Source: an uncultured Pelagibacteraceae bacterium
Lineage (GTDB): Bacteria; Pseudomonadota; Alphaproteobacteria; Pelagibacterales; Pelagibacteraceae
Direction of reading: 5' to 3'
DNA length: 64,000 nucleotides
Assembly: GCA_902583635.1 (NCBI GenBank)
Contig: CACHWJ010000004.1
Coordinates: 21,643-85,642, forward strand
The position numbers and the translations under genes are program-made. Every line of letters begins with the position of its first letter. The stretch's first letter is position 1. Shown in pieces: positions 47,450 through 56,808 of the stretch. A model generated the notes under the pieces. It made no database searches. It was not told where the DNA came from and saw only the letters and a list, made by a program, of their open reading frames with translations.

Positions 47450-48568
47450 TTATAGGCCTGCTTTCATAGCTTCCCATTTTTCACCAATCTCTGTTCCATT
47501 ATCTGCCCAGTAGAAAGGATCAACTAAGAAATATTTCTTAGTATTTGCAGGAGCCGTTGGCATTTGTGGCATCATTTCAGTTTTACCATCTTTATACCAA
47601 GGCTCATTAGCTTTGATAATTTCTAAAGATGATAATCTGTATGGAGCATATGCAATGTACTTCGCACTACCTGCTAACATTTCAGTGTTAGTCATCATAG
47701 CTAAAGCTTTTTTAGCATTTGCTTCATCTGGTCCACCCTTAACTAATGCAAAATACTCATAGTCAAGACCTTGACCATGCCATACTTGCTTAATTGGAGC
47801 GCCTTCCCCAATTTCTGCATTAAAGAATCTTCCGTTCCAACCAGTTGCCATCACAACTTCACCAGCAACTAATAGTTCTGGTGGTTGAGCACCTGCAGAC
47901 CAGAATACACATCCACCATTTGGATCTGTACAAAGTTCTTTAATTTTATTCATTGCTCTGTCAACACCGCCTTCTTCTTCAAGCTTTCTGTAAAGTAATT
48001 CTCCACCTTTACCCATATTTACGCCGTCAGCAGCTAAAGCAATTTCTAGATTTGTAAGAGCACTTTTGTAGATTGCTCTTTTACCTGGAAATTTTTTAGT
48101 GTTAAAAAAGTCTTTGATAGTTTTTGGTTCTTTACCATCAAAAGCTCTTGTATCAAAAGCATAGTTCCAAGAGTACAGAATGTTTCCTACTGCACACTCA
48201 CTTGGCATTGGAGCGAAGAAGTCTTCACTTGCAGGTGTTCCATCTGGAGCTGCTGGGAAGTCTTTGTCAAAATCAAATTTAACAAATATACCTTCGTCGC
48301 AACCATTAATAGTATCAAATGCAAATACATCGATAATATCCCAAGTTATAGCACCCGCCTCTTTTTGTGCTTTGATCTCTGATAATCCTCCAGAATAGTC
48401 AACCCAGTTGATATCAACTCCTAGAGCTGCTGCTGTTGGATCACCATACCCTTGTTTTTGAGAGTCTGTATATGCTCCACCCCAAGATGCTACAGTAACA
48501 GCAAAGGCTGAAGAAGTTACAGATACAACAAAAGAAAGAGCAAGTAACAATTTACTTAATTTTCTCAT
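47450..48568 (-). CDS. Extracellular solute-binding protein, spermidine/putrescine type
   Basis: Signal MRKLSKLLLALSFVVSVTSSAFA then VTVASWGGAYTDSQKQGYGDPTAAALG; ATG at 48568 with SD-like CGGAGGAA preferred over the track start at 48643. Confidence 0.9.
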   Translation of the reverse strand: MRKLSKLLLALSFVVSVTSSAFAVTVASWGGAYTDSQKQGYGDPTAAALGVDINWVDYSGGLSEIKAQKEAGAITWDIIDVFAFDTINGCDEGIFVKFDFDKDFPAAPDGTPASEDFFAPMPSECAVGNILYSWNYAFDTRAFDGKEPKTIKDFFNTKKFPGKRAIYKSALTNLEIALAADGVNMGKGGELLYRKLEEEGGVDRAMNKIKELCTDPNGGCVFWSAGAQPPELLVAGEVVMATGWNGRFFNAEIGEGAPIKQVWHGQGLDYEYFALVKGGPDEANAKKALAMMTNTEMLAGSAKYIAYAPYRLSSLEIIKANEPWYKDGKTEMMPQMPTAPANTKKYFLVDPFYWADNGTEIGEKWEAMKAGL

Positions 48569-48690
48569 TATTCCTCCGTTTAAACGTTTAATATAAATTA
48601 ATTTATATAAACAAATTACACCAAAATGGTTATTAAGAGTCAACAGCTTATAATGTTCTTATTCTTGCTTATACTTTGTTAATTGATTGT

Positions 48691-49776
48691 TTATTTTGGG
48701 TCTAAAGCCCTAGCGTCATAACTATTCCAGCCAATTTTAATATCTTGGTTGACCTTAAGCTCTAAATTAGATGTGGAGTTTGGTACTTTTAAAATAAATT
48801 CTGGGTTACCTAATAAATTTACTCTTACCCTCGTATGATCTCCATGATAAATTACCTCTTCTATCTTACCACTAAACATATTATCCATTTTTTCACTTGG
48901 ATCGATTAAAGCTCTCTCTGGCCTTAGAGATACAGTTGTTTTCTCTCCTTTAGATTTTACAGAAATAGCGTTAGACAATATTTCAGCATTTGATAATTTT
49001 ACTTTACATTTATCACCTGAAATATCTGATACTTCACCATTAAATGTATTATTTTCACCTATAAATTCTGCTACAAACGAATTTACTGGTTTTTCATATA
49101 GCTCTGCTGGATTAGATAGTTGTTGAACTTTTCCATCATTAAACACAGCAATTCTATTTGACATTGTTAATGCCTCACTCTGATCGTGTGTAACATAAAC
49201 CACGGTTACCCCAATGCTTTCGTGAATATGTTTAATTTCATATTGCATACTCTCTCTTAAATTTTTATCCAAAGCTCCTAAAGGTTCGTCCATCAAAACT
49301 ACCGCTGGATCAAAAACTAAAGCTCTAGCTACAGCTACCCTTTGTTGTTGTCCTCCTGATAGTTGTCCTGGCATCCTTGTTTCAAATCCATTAAGTGAGA
49401 CCATAGACAAAGCTTTATCAACTTTTTTATCAATTTCATCTTTTTCAATTTTTCTTACTCTTAAAGGGAAAGCTAGATTTTCATAAACAGTCATATGTGG
49501 AAATAGTGCATAATTTTGGAAAACCATTCCAATCCCTCTTTTGTGAGGTGGTATGTTAGAAATTATATTTCCGTCTAATAAAATCTCTCCGTTTGTAGGG
49601 GTTTCAAAACCAGCGAGCATCATCAAACAAGTTGTTTTGCCAGATCCAGAGGGACCAAGCATGGTAATGAATTCACCCTCAGCAATATCTAATTGAAGAT
49701 CTTTAACAACTAAAACTTTACCATCATAGCTTTTATCAACTTTATCAAATTTAACGAATTCTGGATTTTTAGACAT
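48691..49776 (-). CDS. ABC transporter ATP-binding protein, spermidine/putrescine type (PotA-like)
   Basis: MLGPSGSGKTTCLMMLAGFETPTNGEI, LSGGQQQRVAVARALVFDPAVVLMDEPLGALDKNLRE, C-terminal TOBE-like domain. Confidence 0.94.
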   Translation of the reverse strand: MSKNPEFVKFDKVDKSYDGKVLVVKDLQLDIAEGEFITMLGPSGSGKTTCLMMLAGFETPTNGEILLDGNIISNIPPHKRGIGMVFQNYALFPHMTVYENLAFPLRVRKIEKDEIDKKVDKALSMVSLNGFETRMPGQLSGGQQQRVAVARALVFDPAVVLMDEPLGALDKNLRESMQYEIKHIHESIGVTVVYVTHDQSEALTMSNRIAVFNDGKVQQLSNPAELYEKPVNSFVAEFIGENNTFNGEVSDISGDKCKVKLSNAEILSNAISVKSKGEKTTVSLRPERALIDPSEKMDNMFSGKIEEVIYHGDHTRVRVNLLGNPEFILKVPNSTSNLELKVNQDIKIGWNSYDARALDPK

Positions 49777-49821
49777 AAAGATGAATATAAAACATTTGTG
49801 GTAATAGAATTCAATAGCTAA

Positions 49822-50991
49822 TTAACTCTTAATATGAAGTTCTTTTGGGAAATTACAGAATAATTCAGAACCATTCTCAGTTACTCTAATTGCTTCAGAG
49901 GCTTCTACGCCCCAGTCACCAAATTGCATCACTGCTATCATATGAAAACAGACATTAGGCTCTAGAACGGTCATATCACCTTTGTATATATTTAGAGTAT
50001 GTTCGCCCCAATCTGGAGGATAGCCAATTCCAATTGAATATCCTGTTCTAGATTTTTTTTCTATTCCATATTTATCTAAAATTTTCCAAAATGCCTTAGC
50101 AACATCATCAGCAGTATTTCCAGGTTTGATAGCACTAATGCCAGAGTTCAAAGCCTCAATAGTTTTATTCATAGTATCAATTTTTGTTTGGTCAGGTTTT
50201 CCTAATAAAACTGTTCGAGCCATTGGAGCATGATATCTTTTATAAGTTCCTGATAACTCAATTATTGTAGCTTCCCCTTCAACAAATTTATCTTGGGATG
50301 CGGTCAAGTGAGATGCTGAAGTTCCTTTTCCTGTTGGTACTAAAGTTGCAATACTTGCATATTCTCCCCCAAATTCCTCAGTTCCATAAAATAATGATTT
50401 TTGAATTTCTCCAACTGCATCACACTGCCTTACACCAGGATTAATTACTTCCATTGCAGTTTTCATTCCTTTTTCAGAAATTTTTGCAGCAGATTTCATA
50501 TAAGTTATTTCAGCGTCTGATTTTACCAGTCTTGCCCAATTGACCAGACGATCACAATCTTTTATTTTAGCGTTAGGTAGACCTAATTTAATTTTTTCAT
50601 AGCAAAATGCTGTGAAATAATGTGCATCCATCTCTACACCAATTGATAGTTTGTCCCACTTTCTCTCTTTAATAATGTTAACTAAGTAATCATAAGGATG
50701 TTTTGGCCAGGTATGAATATAAGACTCATCATAAGCTATTATGTTTTCATTTTTTAAATAAGTTTTTAAGTAAGCTCCCCCTGCATCTTGAGCTCTTACA
50801 AAGCACAGTGGTTCTTCTGAATTAACATGTACAATAGCGCACTGTGCATAATAAAACGACCAAGCATCATAACCTGTTAAATAATTAAGGTTATTGGTGT
50901 CATGAGATATTAAAAGTTCAATGCCTTTGTCTTGCATCATGTATTGAACTTTCTTTAGTCTCTGTTTGTATTCTTCTTTTGTAAAATACAT
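49822..50991 (-). CDS. M24 Xaa-Pro peptidase family hydrolase, ectoine hydrolase (DoeA/EutD)-like
   Basis: LNYLTGYDAWSFYYAQCAIVHVNSEEPLCFVRAQDAGG, IGIGYPPDWGEHTLNIYKGD; creatinase/M24 fold resembling DoeA. Confidence 0.8.
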   Translation of the reverse strand: MYFTKEEYKQRLKKVQYMMQDKGIELLISHDTNNLNYLTGYDAWSFYYAQCAIVHVNSEEPLCFVRAQDAGGAYLKTYLKNENIIAYDESYIHTWPKHPYDYLVNIIKERKWDKLSIGVEMDAHYFTAFCYEKIKLGLPNAKIKDCDRLVNWARLVKSDAEITYMKSAAKISEKGMKTAMEVINPGVRQCDAVGEIQKSLFYGTEEFGGEYASIATLVPTGKGTSASHLTASQDKFVEGEATIIELSGTYKRYHAPMARTVLLGKPDQTKIDTMNKTIEALNSGISAIKPGNTADDVAKAFWKILDKYGIEKKSRTGYSIGIGYPPDWGEHTLNIYKGDMTVLEPNVCFHMIAVMQFGDWGVEASEAIRVTENGSELFCNFPKELHIKS

Positions 50992-51737
50992 TAATTTATT
51001 TGGAATAATTTACCAAATCCCTCTACTGAGTTATTTTTATTTATTTTAACAAGGGTATCCCAAATTAATGCCTGGTTGCTAGACAATACTGCAGTATTTA
51101 ATTTTTTTTCTAATTTATCTATAATGGGTAAAACTGGAAGAGCTGTACACGAAACAAACAGGGCATCAGCATTATTTAATTCAATGTTAGATAATACTTC
51201 ATACAAATAATTTTGATCAACTTTACCAATATCAAGATCAGACTCGATATCAAAATATGCATTAGATGTAATATCAAAACCCTCACTTTTAAAATACTCC
51301 AAAACCTCATCATTTAATTTCTTACTATAAGGTGTAAATAAACATATTTTATTAATATTCATTTTTTTTAATGCTGTAATTGCTGCTGTACTTGGTGTGG
51401 TAACATCTGCTTTTGGTTTTGCTGCCTTTACTTTTTTTTCAATTGATGAATGTCCAGCAGCAATAGTTCCTGAGGTACAACCATAAACTACACAATCTAG
51501 ATCCTGATCTGGTAAAATATCTTTTGTAGCTTCTGTAACCTTTTCTGACATTTTAATTAGGTTTTCCTTTGTTAATGGATTATAACTTTCAATTCGATTT
51601 ACAAAAAAATCAATATCTTTATCTTTAATTATGTTTATAAAATCCTTTTCAATCATTAAGTCGCTTGCAAGTGCTATCAAGCCGACTCTTGGATTTGATT
51701 TATTTACAAATTTAGGATCTATTTTTATTGAATTCAT
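50991..51737 (-). CDS. Asp/Glu racemase / maleate isomerase (EutA-like) family protein
   Basis: PRVGLIALASDLMIEKDF, CVVYGCTSGTIAAGHSSIEK, VTTPSTAAITALKKMNINKICLFTPY, ADALFVSCTALPVLPII. Confidence 0.82.
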   Translation of the reverse strand: MNSIKIDPKFVNKSNPRVGLIALASDLMIEKDFINIIKDKDIDFFVNRIESYNPLTKENLIKMSEKVTEATKDILPDQDLDCVVYGCTSGTIAAGHSSIEKKVKAAKPKADVTTPSTAAITALKKMNINKICLFTPYSKKLNDEVLEYFKSEGFDITSNAYFDIESDLDIGKVDQNYLYEVLSNIELNNADALFVSCTALPVLPIIDKLEKKLNTAVLSSNQALIWDTLVKINKNNSVEGFGKLFQIN

Positions 51738-51798
51738 ATTTTAAAAGGTGAATATATCAGAAGTTCTTTAATAATCATTAATATTAAAAAATAACGGC

Positions 51799-52665
51799 AT
51801 GAACATAAAAGACACCTTTGTTGCATCTTTAGTTCCTATCTTTTTAGGTTTTGGTTTCGTTATTGCAAAGCCTGCATTTGAATCTTTTCCACCAGTTTTA
51901 TTGATGGGATTACGATTTATGTTTGCTGCATCTATTTTGATTTGGTGGTTTCCAATACCTAGAGGCTATTTAAAAAAAATATTTATAGCATCCTTCATAG
52001 CAAATACTTTGCAATATAGTATAACCTACTCTGGCTTAAATTTAATTGACGCCTCAGCTGCAGTTCTTCTTGTTCAAACAGAGGTTCCATTTGGGGTTAT
52101 ATTTGCCTATTTAATGCTTAAAGAAAAACCAACGATAAGAGCGTTGATAGGTATGAGTATCGCTTTTATTGGTGTTTATATTTTAACAGGATCTCCTAAT
52201 TTAGATGGAAAGTTTATTGGTATTGGTCTTACTATCATAGGTTCAGCAACTTGGGCGCTTGGCCAGGTTTTGGTTAAACCATTGAGTAAAGAAATTAATC
52301 CATTGGCTTTGGTTGCGTGGTTAGCATTATTTTCAGCACCTATTTTAATTGTTTTTTCCTCAATATTTGACGGAAATACAATTAATTATTTAAGCAATGC
52401 TAAATTTGAACATTGGATTATTGCGATTTATATCGGTTTTATAATGCAGCCAATTACTTATGGATGCTTCTATTATGTTTTAAAAAATAATCCTTTATAC
52501 AAAGTACTTCCAATTGTAACTATGGGTATTCCACCAACAGGATTGTTGGCAGCTATTTTTCTACTTGGAGAAAAACCAACTCAAGAATTATTTATCGGTG
52601 GAGCAATAATTATAATTGGGGTAATTTTAATTGTTTTTACAAAAAATAAAAAAGAAGAGAATTAA
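51799..52665 (+). CDS. EamA/DMT family transporter
   Basis: Ten hydrophobic segments; VLLMGLRFMFAASILIWW, AAVLLVQTEVPFGVIFAYLMLKEKPTIRALIG. Confidence 0.9.
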   Translation: MNIKDTFVASLVPIFLGFGFVIAKPAFESFPPVLLMGLRFMFAASILIWWFPIPRGYLKKIFIASFIANTLQYSITYSGLNLIDASAAVLLVQTEVPFGVIFAYLMLKEKPTIRALIGMSIAFIGVYILTGSPNLDGKFIGIGLTIIGSATWALGQVLVKPLSKEINPLALVAWLALFSAPILIVFSSIFDGNTINYLSNAKFEHWIIAIYIGFIMQPITYGCFYYVLKNNPLYKVLPIVTMGIPPTGLLAAIFLLGEKPTQELFIGGAIIIIGVILIVFTKNKKEEN

Positions 52666-52681
52666 TTTAAAGTATTTTTAA

Positions 52682-53143
52682 ATGTTATTAAAAAGTTTTT
52701 CAGTTAAACAAGAGTGGGTTGACTATAACAATCATATGAATATGGCTTACTATGTTCTAATATTTGATCAAGCTTTGGAGGTTGCACTTGAAAATTTTAA
52801 AATGGGAGAAAGTTCAGCTAAAGATTTAAATAGAAGTACTATGGTAGTTGAAACAAACACTAAATATTTACGAGAAGTAAAGCAAGGTGAGGAAATAGAT
52901 ATTCATATGACTTATTTTGATCATGACAAGAAAAGGCTTCATATAAAAATGGAGATGATTGAAAAAAGTGAAAAAAAAATATCAGCAAACATAGAGTGGA
53001 TATCTCTATATATAGATTTAAAACAGAGAAAAGTCACCGAATTTGAGGAAGAAAAGTTAAAATTAATGGATAAGTTTATTGAGGATAATAAAACTAAATT
53101 CGTATCTGATGATCTTCTTTTTTCCTCAAAATTAAAGAAATAA
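52682..53143 (+). CDS. Thioesterase (hotdog-fold) family protein
   Basis: VKQEWVDYNNHMNMAYYVLIFDQALE is a 4HBT-type active-site motif. Confidence 0.8.
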   Translation: MLLKSFSVKQEWVDYNNHMNMAYYVLIFDQALEVALENFKMGESSAKDLNRSTMVVETNTKYLREVKQGEEIDIHMTYFDHDKKRLHIKMEMIEKSEKKISANIEWISLYIDLKQRKVTEFEEEKLKLMDKFIEDNKTKFVSDDLLFSSKLKK

Positions 53144-53183
53144 TTAAATATTACAAATTCTAATAATTTGATATAGGTGCCCA

Positions 53184-54140
53184 ATGAGCACCAATAATAA
53201 TCCTAAAGGTATTATTTTAATTGTTACTGCAATGACATTTTTTTCAATGCAGGATGCATTGATTAAATTTATTTATGAACAAGCAGCACTTTATGAAATT
53301 TTTTTTGGAAGATATTTTGTTGCAGCCATTTTACTGTTTGGATATATAAAATTTAGAAATCAGAAAGTTTCACTAAAAACTTACTATCCTTCTTTAACAG
53401 TACTAAGAGTTTTACTACACTTTATTGCGTTTTCTGCTTTTTTTATCTCATTAACTTACATGCCACTAGCAACTGCTAATGCACTTTTTTTTTCCTCTCC
53501 ATTTTTTGTGTCAATTTTTGCAAAAGTATTTTTAAAAGAATTTATTGGAATTAGAAGATGGTCTGCAATTATATTTGGCTTTATTGGAGTTTATATAGTT
53601 TTAAATCCTGATTTTTCTAACTTTGAATATAAAAATTTATTACCAGTTTTCTCTGCTTTTTTTTATGCAGCTTCTATGACTATTACAAAATATACCTCTG
53701 ATAAAGACGATGTTAATACACAATTATTTTATTTTTATCTTATTGCTATAGCCTTGTGTGTAATAATTTTTATTTTTATGGGGAATGGCCAATTTAATAA
53801 TTCGAATTTCGACTCAACAACTCAGTTTATTTTTAGAGAATGGTTTTCAAATATTGAGTATACTTGGAAGTTTATTTTATTTTTTGGTTTTGTTGCTTCT
53901 ATTGCATTTGTATGCATTTTTTCTGCTTATATTGTAGCGTCTCCATCCGTGGTATCACTTTTTGAATATTCTTTAATTATTATGTCTATGATACCAGGGT
54001 TTTTATTGTTCAATGAAATTCCATCTTTAAGAACATTTTTAGGTGTTGCTTGTATTATAGCTGCTGGGATTTATATATATGTAAGGGAAAAAGCTAGAGA
54101 TCAATATATTGCCACAAAAACACCTTTAAGAAGATCATAA
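53184..54140 (+). CDS. EamA/DMT family transporter
   Basis: GIILIVTAMTFFSMQDALIKFIYEQAALYEIFFGRYFVAAILL; ATANALFFSSPFFVSIFAKVFLKEFIG. Confidence 0.9.
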   Translation: MSTNNNPKGIILIVTAMTFFSMQDALIKFIYEQAALYEIFFGRYFVAAILLFGYIKFRNQKVSLKTYYPSLTVLRVLLHFIAFSAFFISLTYMPLATANALFFSSPFFVSIFAKVFLKEFIGIRRWSAIIFGFIGVYIVLNPDFSNFEYKNLLPVFSAFFYAASMTITKYTSDKDDVNTQLFYFYLIAIALCVIIFIFMGNGQFNNSNFDSTTQFIFREWFSNIEYTWKFILFFGFVASIAFVCIFSAYIVASPSVVSLFEYSLIIMSMIPGFLLFNEIPSLRTFLGVACIIAAGIYIYVREKARDQYIATKTPLRRS

Positions 54141-54268
54141 AATTTTATTGAAACTCTACTTCACTAATAATAAGGTTCAAGTATAGAACGATACATAACT
54201 CGTCGTTAAATTCATATTTACGAAAGTGGGATCAATCGTCTTAGATTTGATTATTTAAGGAGGTTCGA

Positions 54269-55435
54269 ATGAAGTTTGGATATTTTTGCAACACCACTAA
54301 CTGGGATCACAAACCCTATAAACAATTACTAGATGAAACAAAAGAGATAACAACTTATTGTGATAAAAATAATTGGGACTCTATTTGGTATACTGAGCAT
54401 CATTTTAATCATGAAGGTATGGAGTCTTGCACTAATCCATTAATGATGGGTGTTGATGCAGCTGCTAGAACTAAACAAATAAAAATTGGACAGGCATGCA
54501 ATGTTATTACATTTCATAATCCTTTAAGACTAGCTGAAGATATTGCTTTGTTAGATCAATTATCTAATGGTAGAGCTCTAATTGGTATTGGAAGAGGAAT
54601 TTATGGAAGAGAGGCAATGAATTTAAATAAAGAAGCTGATCTTAAGGATCAAGCAAAAAATTTTAGACTGTTTGAAGAATCTCTTACAATAATGAAAAAA
54701 GCATGGACTGAAGAATTTTTTAGTCATAAAGGTGAATTCTATACTTATCCATCACCAAATTTTGTCTGGCAACACGATATGAGTCCTCCAAACAAAGAAT
54801 TTGTAGATATTGAAACAAACGAGATGAAAAAAATAAGTGTGGTTCCAAAACCTAAACAAAGCCCACACCCACCAATTTGGCAAGTAGTAGATGGCGCGAG
54901 ATCAATTGAATGGGCTGCACAAAATGGTTTGAACACTATTATGTGGATACCTACTGTTAAAGCTCTCAAAAAAAGATTTGAAATATTCAGAGATGCAAAG
55001 TCAAAAACAGAGAACAGAGAAGTTCCCCTAGGCGAAGGTATATCTTTAGTAAGAGATATGTTTGTTGCAGAAACAATGGAAGAAGCTGAAAAATTAGCAG
55101 GTGAACATATTATAAATTATATGAGATGGGTTTGTCATTGGCGAGGATTGGGAAATCATATGGACCCAGGTGAAGAATTGCCAGAAACAAAACATAAATT
55201 AGATTTATTAAATTATGAATTTTTACATAAAAGAAATTTATTGTTTGGTACTCCTGAGTATGTTGTTAATAAAATTAATGAACTTAAATCAGAGTTGAAT
55301 TTGCAAAATCTCCAAGTTTGGTCTAACTTTCCTGGAATAGACCATGAAGCTTGTATGAGGAGTATTAAATTGTTTAATGACGAAGTAATTCCAAAAATAA
55401 ATTTAGATAGCTCTAATATAGAAAAAGCAAGTTAA
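54269..55435 (+). CDS. LLM-class flavin-dependent oxidoreductase (bacterial luciferase-like)
   Basis: DSIWYTEHHFNHEGMESCTNPLMM, IKIGQACNVITFHNPLRLAEDIALLDQLSNGRALIGIGRGI; strong SD AAGGAGGT. Confidence 0.93.
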   Translation: MKFGYFCNTTNWDHKPYKQLLDETKEITTYCDKNNWDSIWYTEHHFNHEGMESCTNPLMMGVDAAARTKQIKIGQACNVITFHNPLRLAEDIALLDQLSNGRALIGIGRGIYGREAMNLNKEADLKDQAKNFRLFEESLTIMKKAWTEEFFSHKGEFYTYPSPNFVWQHDMSPPNKEFVDIETNEMKKISVVPKPKQSPHPPIWQVVDGARSIEWAAQNGLNTIMWIPTVKALKKRFEIFRDAKSKTENREVPLGEGISLVRDMFVAETMEEAEKLAGEHIINYMRWVCHWRGLGNHMDPGEELPETKHKLDLLNYEFLHKRNLLFGTPEYVVNKINELKSELNLQNLQVWSNFPGIDHEACMRSIKLFNDEVIPKINLDSSNIEKAS

Positions 55436-56019
55436 TGAATTTAGAAATAAGAAAGTTTACAAAGTTTGTAGACAAAACTTATATTGAAGGTGGAAAAAAA
55501 GCTAAGGAACCAGTTTTATTAGTTTCTGTAGCTGCAGTTTTTAAAAATCCATGGCACGGGCAAGGTTTTGTTGAAGACCTTAGACCAACTATTTTAGATT
55601 TAGCACCTAAACTCGGGGATATGCTAGTGCCTGAATTAATTAAAGAGATGGGTTCACCTGATAAAATACTTGCATACGGAAAAGCTGGGGTTGTCGGGTT
55701 AAACGGAGAGATAGAGCATGCATCAGCATTTATACATACATTAAGATTTGGGAATAAATTTAGAGATGCTGTAGGCGGTACATCTTATTTAAGTTTTACA
55801 AATACAAGAGGACCGGCTGGTTCAAAAATATCAATTCCAATGATGCACAAAACAGACTCTGGTTTAAGACCATACTATTTAACTCATGAGTTCACAATTC
55901 ACGACGCACCATTTGATGACGAAGTTGTAATAGCTATAGGAGGTGCTTCAAGTGGAAGAGCTCATGCAAGAACAGGTGATAGATATCAAGATATGAAAGA
56001 GATGGGCATTAAAAATTAA
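55435..56019 (+). CDS. Amino acid synthesis (DUF1185) family protein
   Basis: MNLEIRKFTKFVDKTYIEGGKKAKEPVLLVSVAAVFKNPWHGQGFVEDLRPTILDLAPKLGDMLVPELI...; YGKAGVVGLNGEIEHASAFIHTLRFG. Confidence 0.75.
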   Translation: MNLEIRKFTKFVDKTYIEGGKKAKEPVLLVSVAAVFKNPWHGQGFVEDLRPTILDLAPKLGDMLVPELIKEMGSPDKILAYGKAGVVGLNGEIEHASAFIHTLRFGNKFRDAVGGTSYLSFTNTRGPAGSKISIPMMHKTDSGLRPYYLTHEFTIHDAPFDDEVVIAIGGASSGRAHARTGDRYQDMKEMGIKN

Positions 56020-56022
56020 AAA

Positions 56023-56808
56023 ATGCCTTATAATTTTGATAAAAGTCAAAATCATTATTATTTTAACAATAAAAATTCGGTTCCATTAATTTTTATACAC
56101 GGACTTGGATTAAATCAATCAATGTGGAAACCCCAAATTGATTTTTTTAAAAATAACTCTTTTGTAACATATGATCTTTTAGGACACGGAAAGACCCCTT
56201 TTGGTGAAAATATACTAACAATGAGAAAATTTGCTAGCCAATTATTAGTTTTGATTGAGAATTTGAAAATAGATAAATTTCATTTAATTGGTTTTTCTAT
56301 TGGAGCATTAGTTGCAATTGAGTTTGCTACAAACTATGAAAAATATTTAAATTCTTTGACTTTAATTTCTACAACTTACAAAAGGTCAAACAATGAAAGG
56401 CAAAAAGTAATTGATAGAGTAAATTTAGCAAAAAAAAATATGCCTATTTCCCAAATGGCAATGAAAAGATGGTTTTCTGACGACTATCTTAAAAAAAATC
56501 CTGATCTATATGAAGAATTCCTAATAACTCTCAACAAAGAGGGAGTTGACCAGGAGAATTTTATTAAAGCTTACGAATTATTTGCAAATTATAGAGATAG
56601 CCCAGAAAAAGTAAAAAAAATAAAAACTAACACCTTAATAATTGCAGGTTCAGAGGATACAGGGTCTACTCCAAATATGTCTAAAAATTTAAATAAAGAT
56701 ATTCAAAATTCGCGATATTTAGAAATTAAAAATGGTAAACACTTCACCACTATTGAATATGCAGATGAAGTAAATAATGCAATAATGAAACATTTAAATA
56801 ATGCCTGA
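56023..56808 (+). CDS. Alpha/beta hydrolase
   Basis: PLIFIHGLGLNQSMWKPQ, LIGFSIGALVAIEFA nucleophile elbow (S), IIAGSEDTGS, NGKHFTTIE. Confidence 0.92.
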   Translation: MPYNFDKSQNHYYFNNKNSVPLIFIHGLGLNQSMWKPQIDFFKNNSFVTYDLLGHGKTPFGENILTMRKFASQLLVLIENLKIDKFHLIGFSIGALVAIEFATNYEKYLNSLTLISTTYKRSNNERQKVIDRVNLAKKNMPISQMAMKRWFSDDYLKKNPDLYEEFLITLNKEGVDQENFIKAYELFANYRDSPEKVKKIKTNTLIIAGSEDTGSTPNMSKNLNKDIQNSRYLEIKNGKHFTTIEYADEVNNAIMKHLNNA

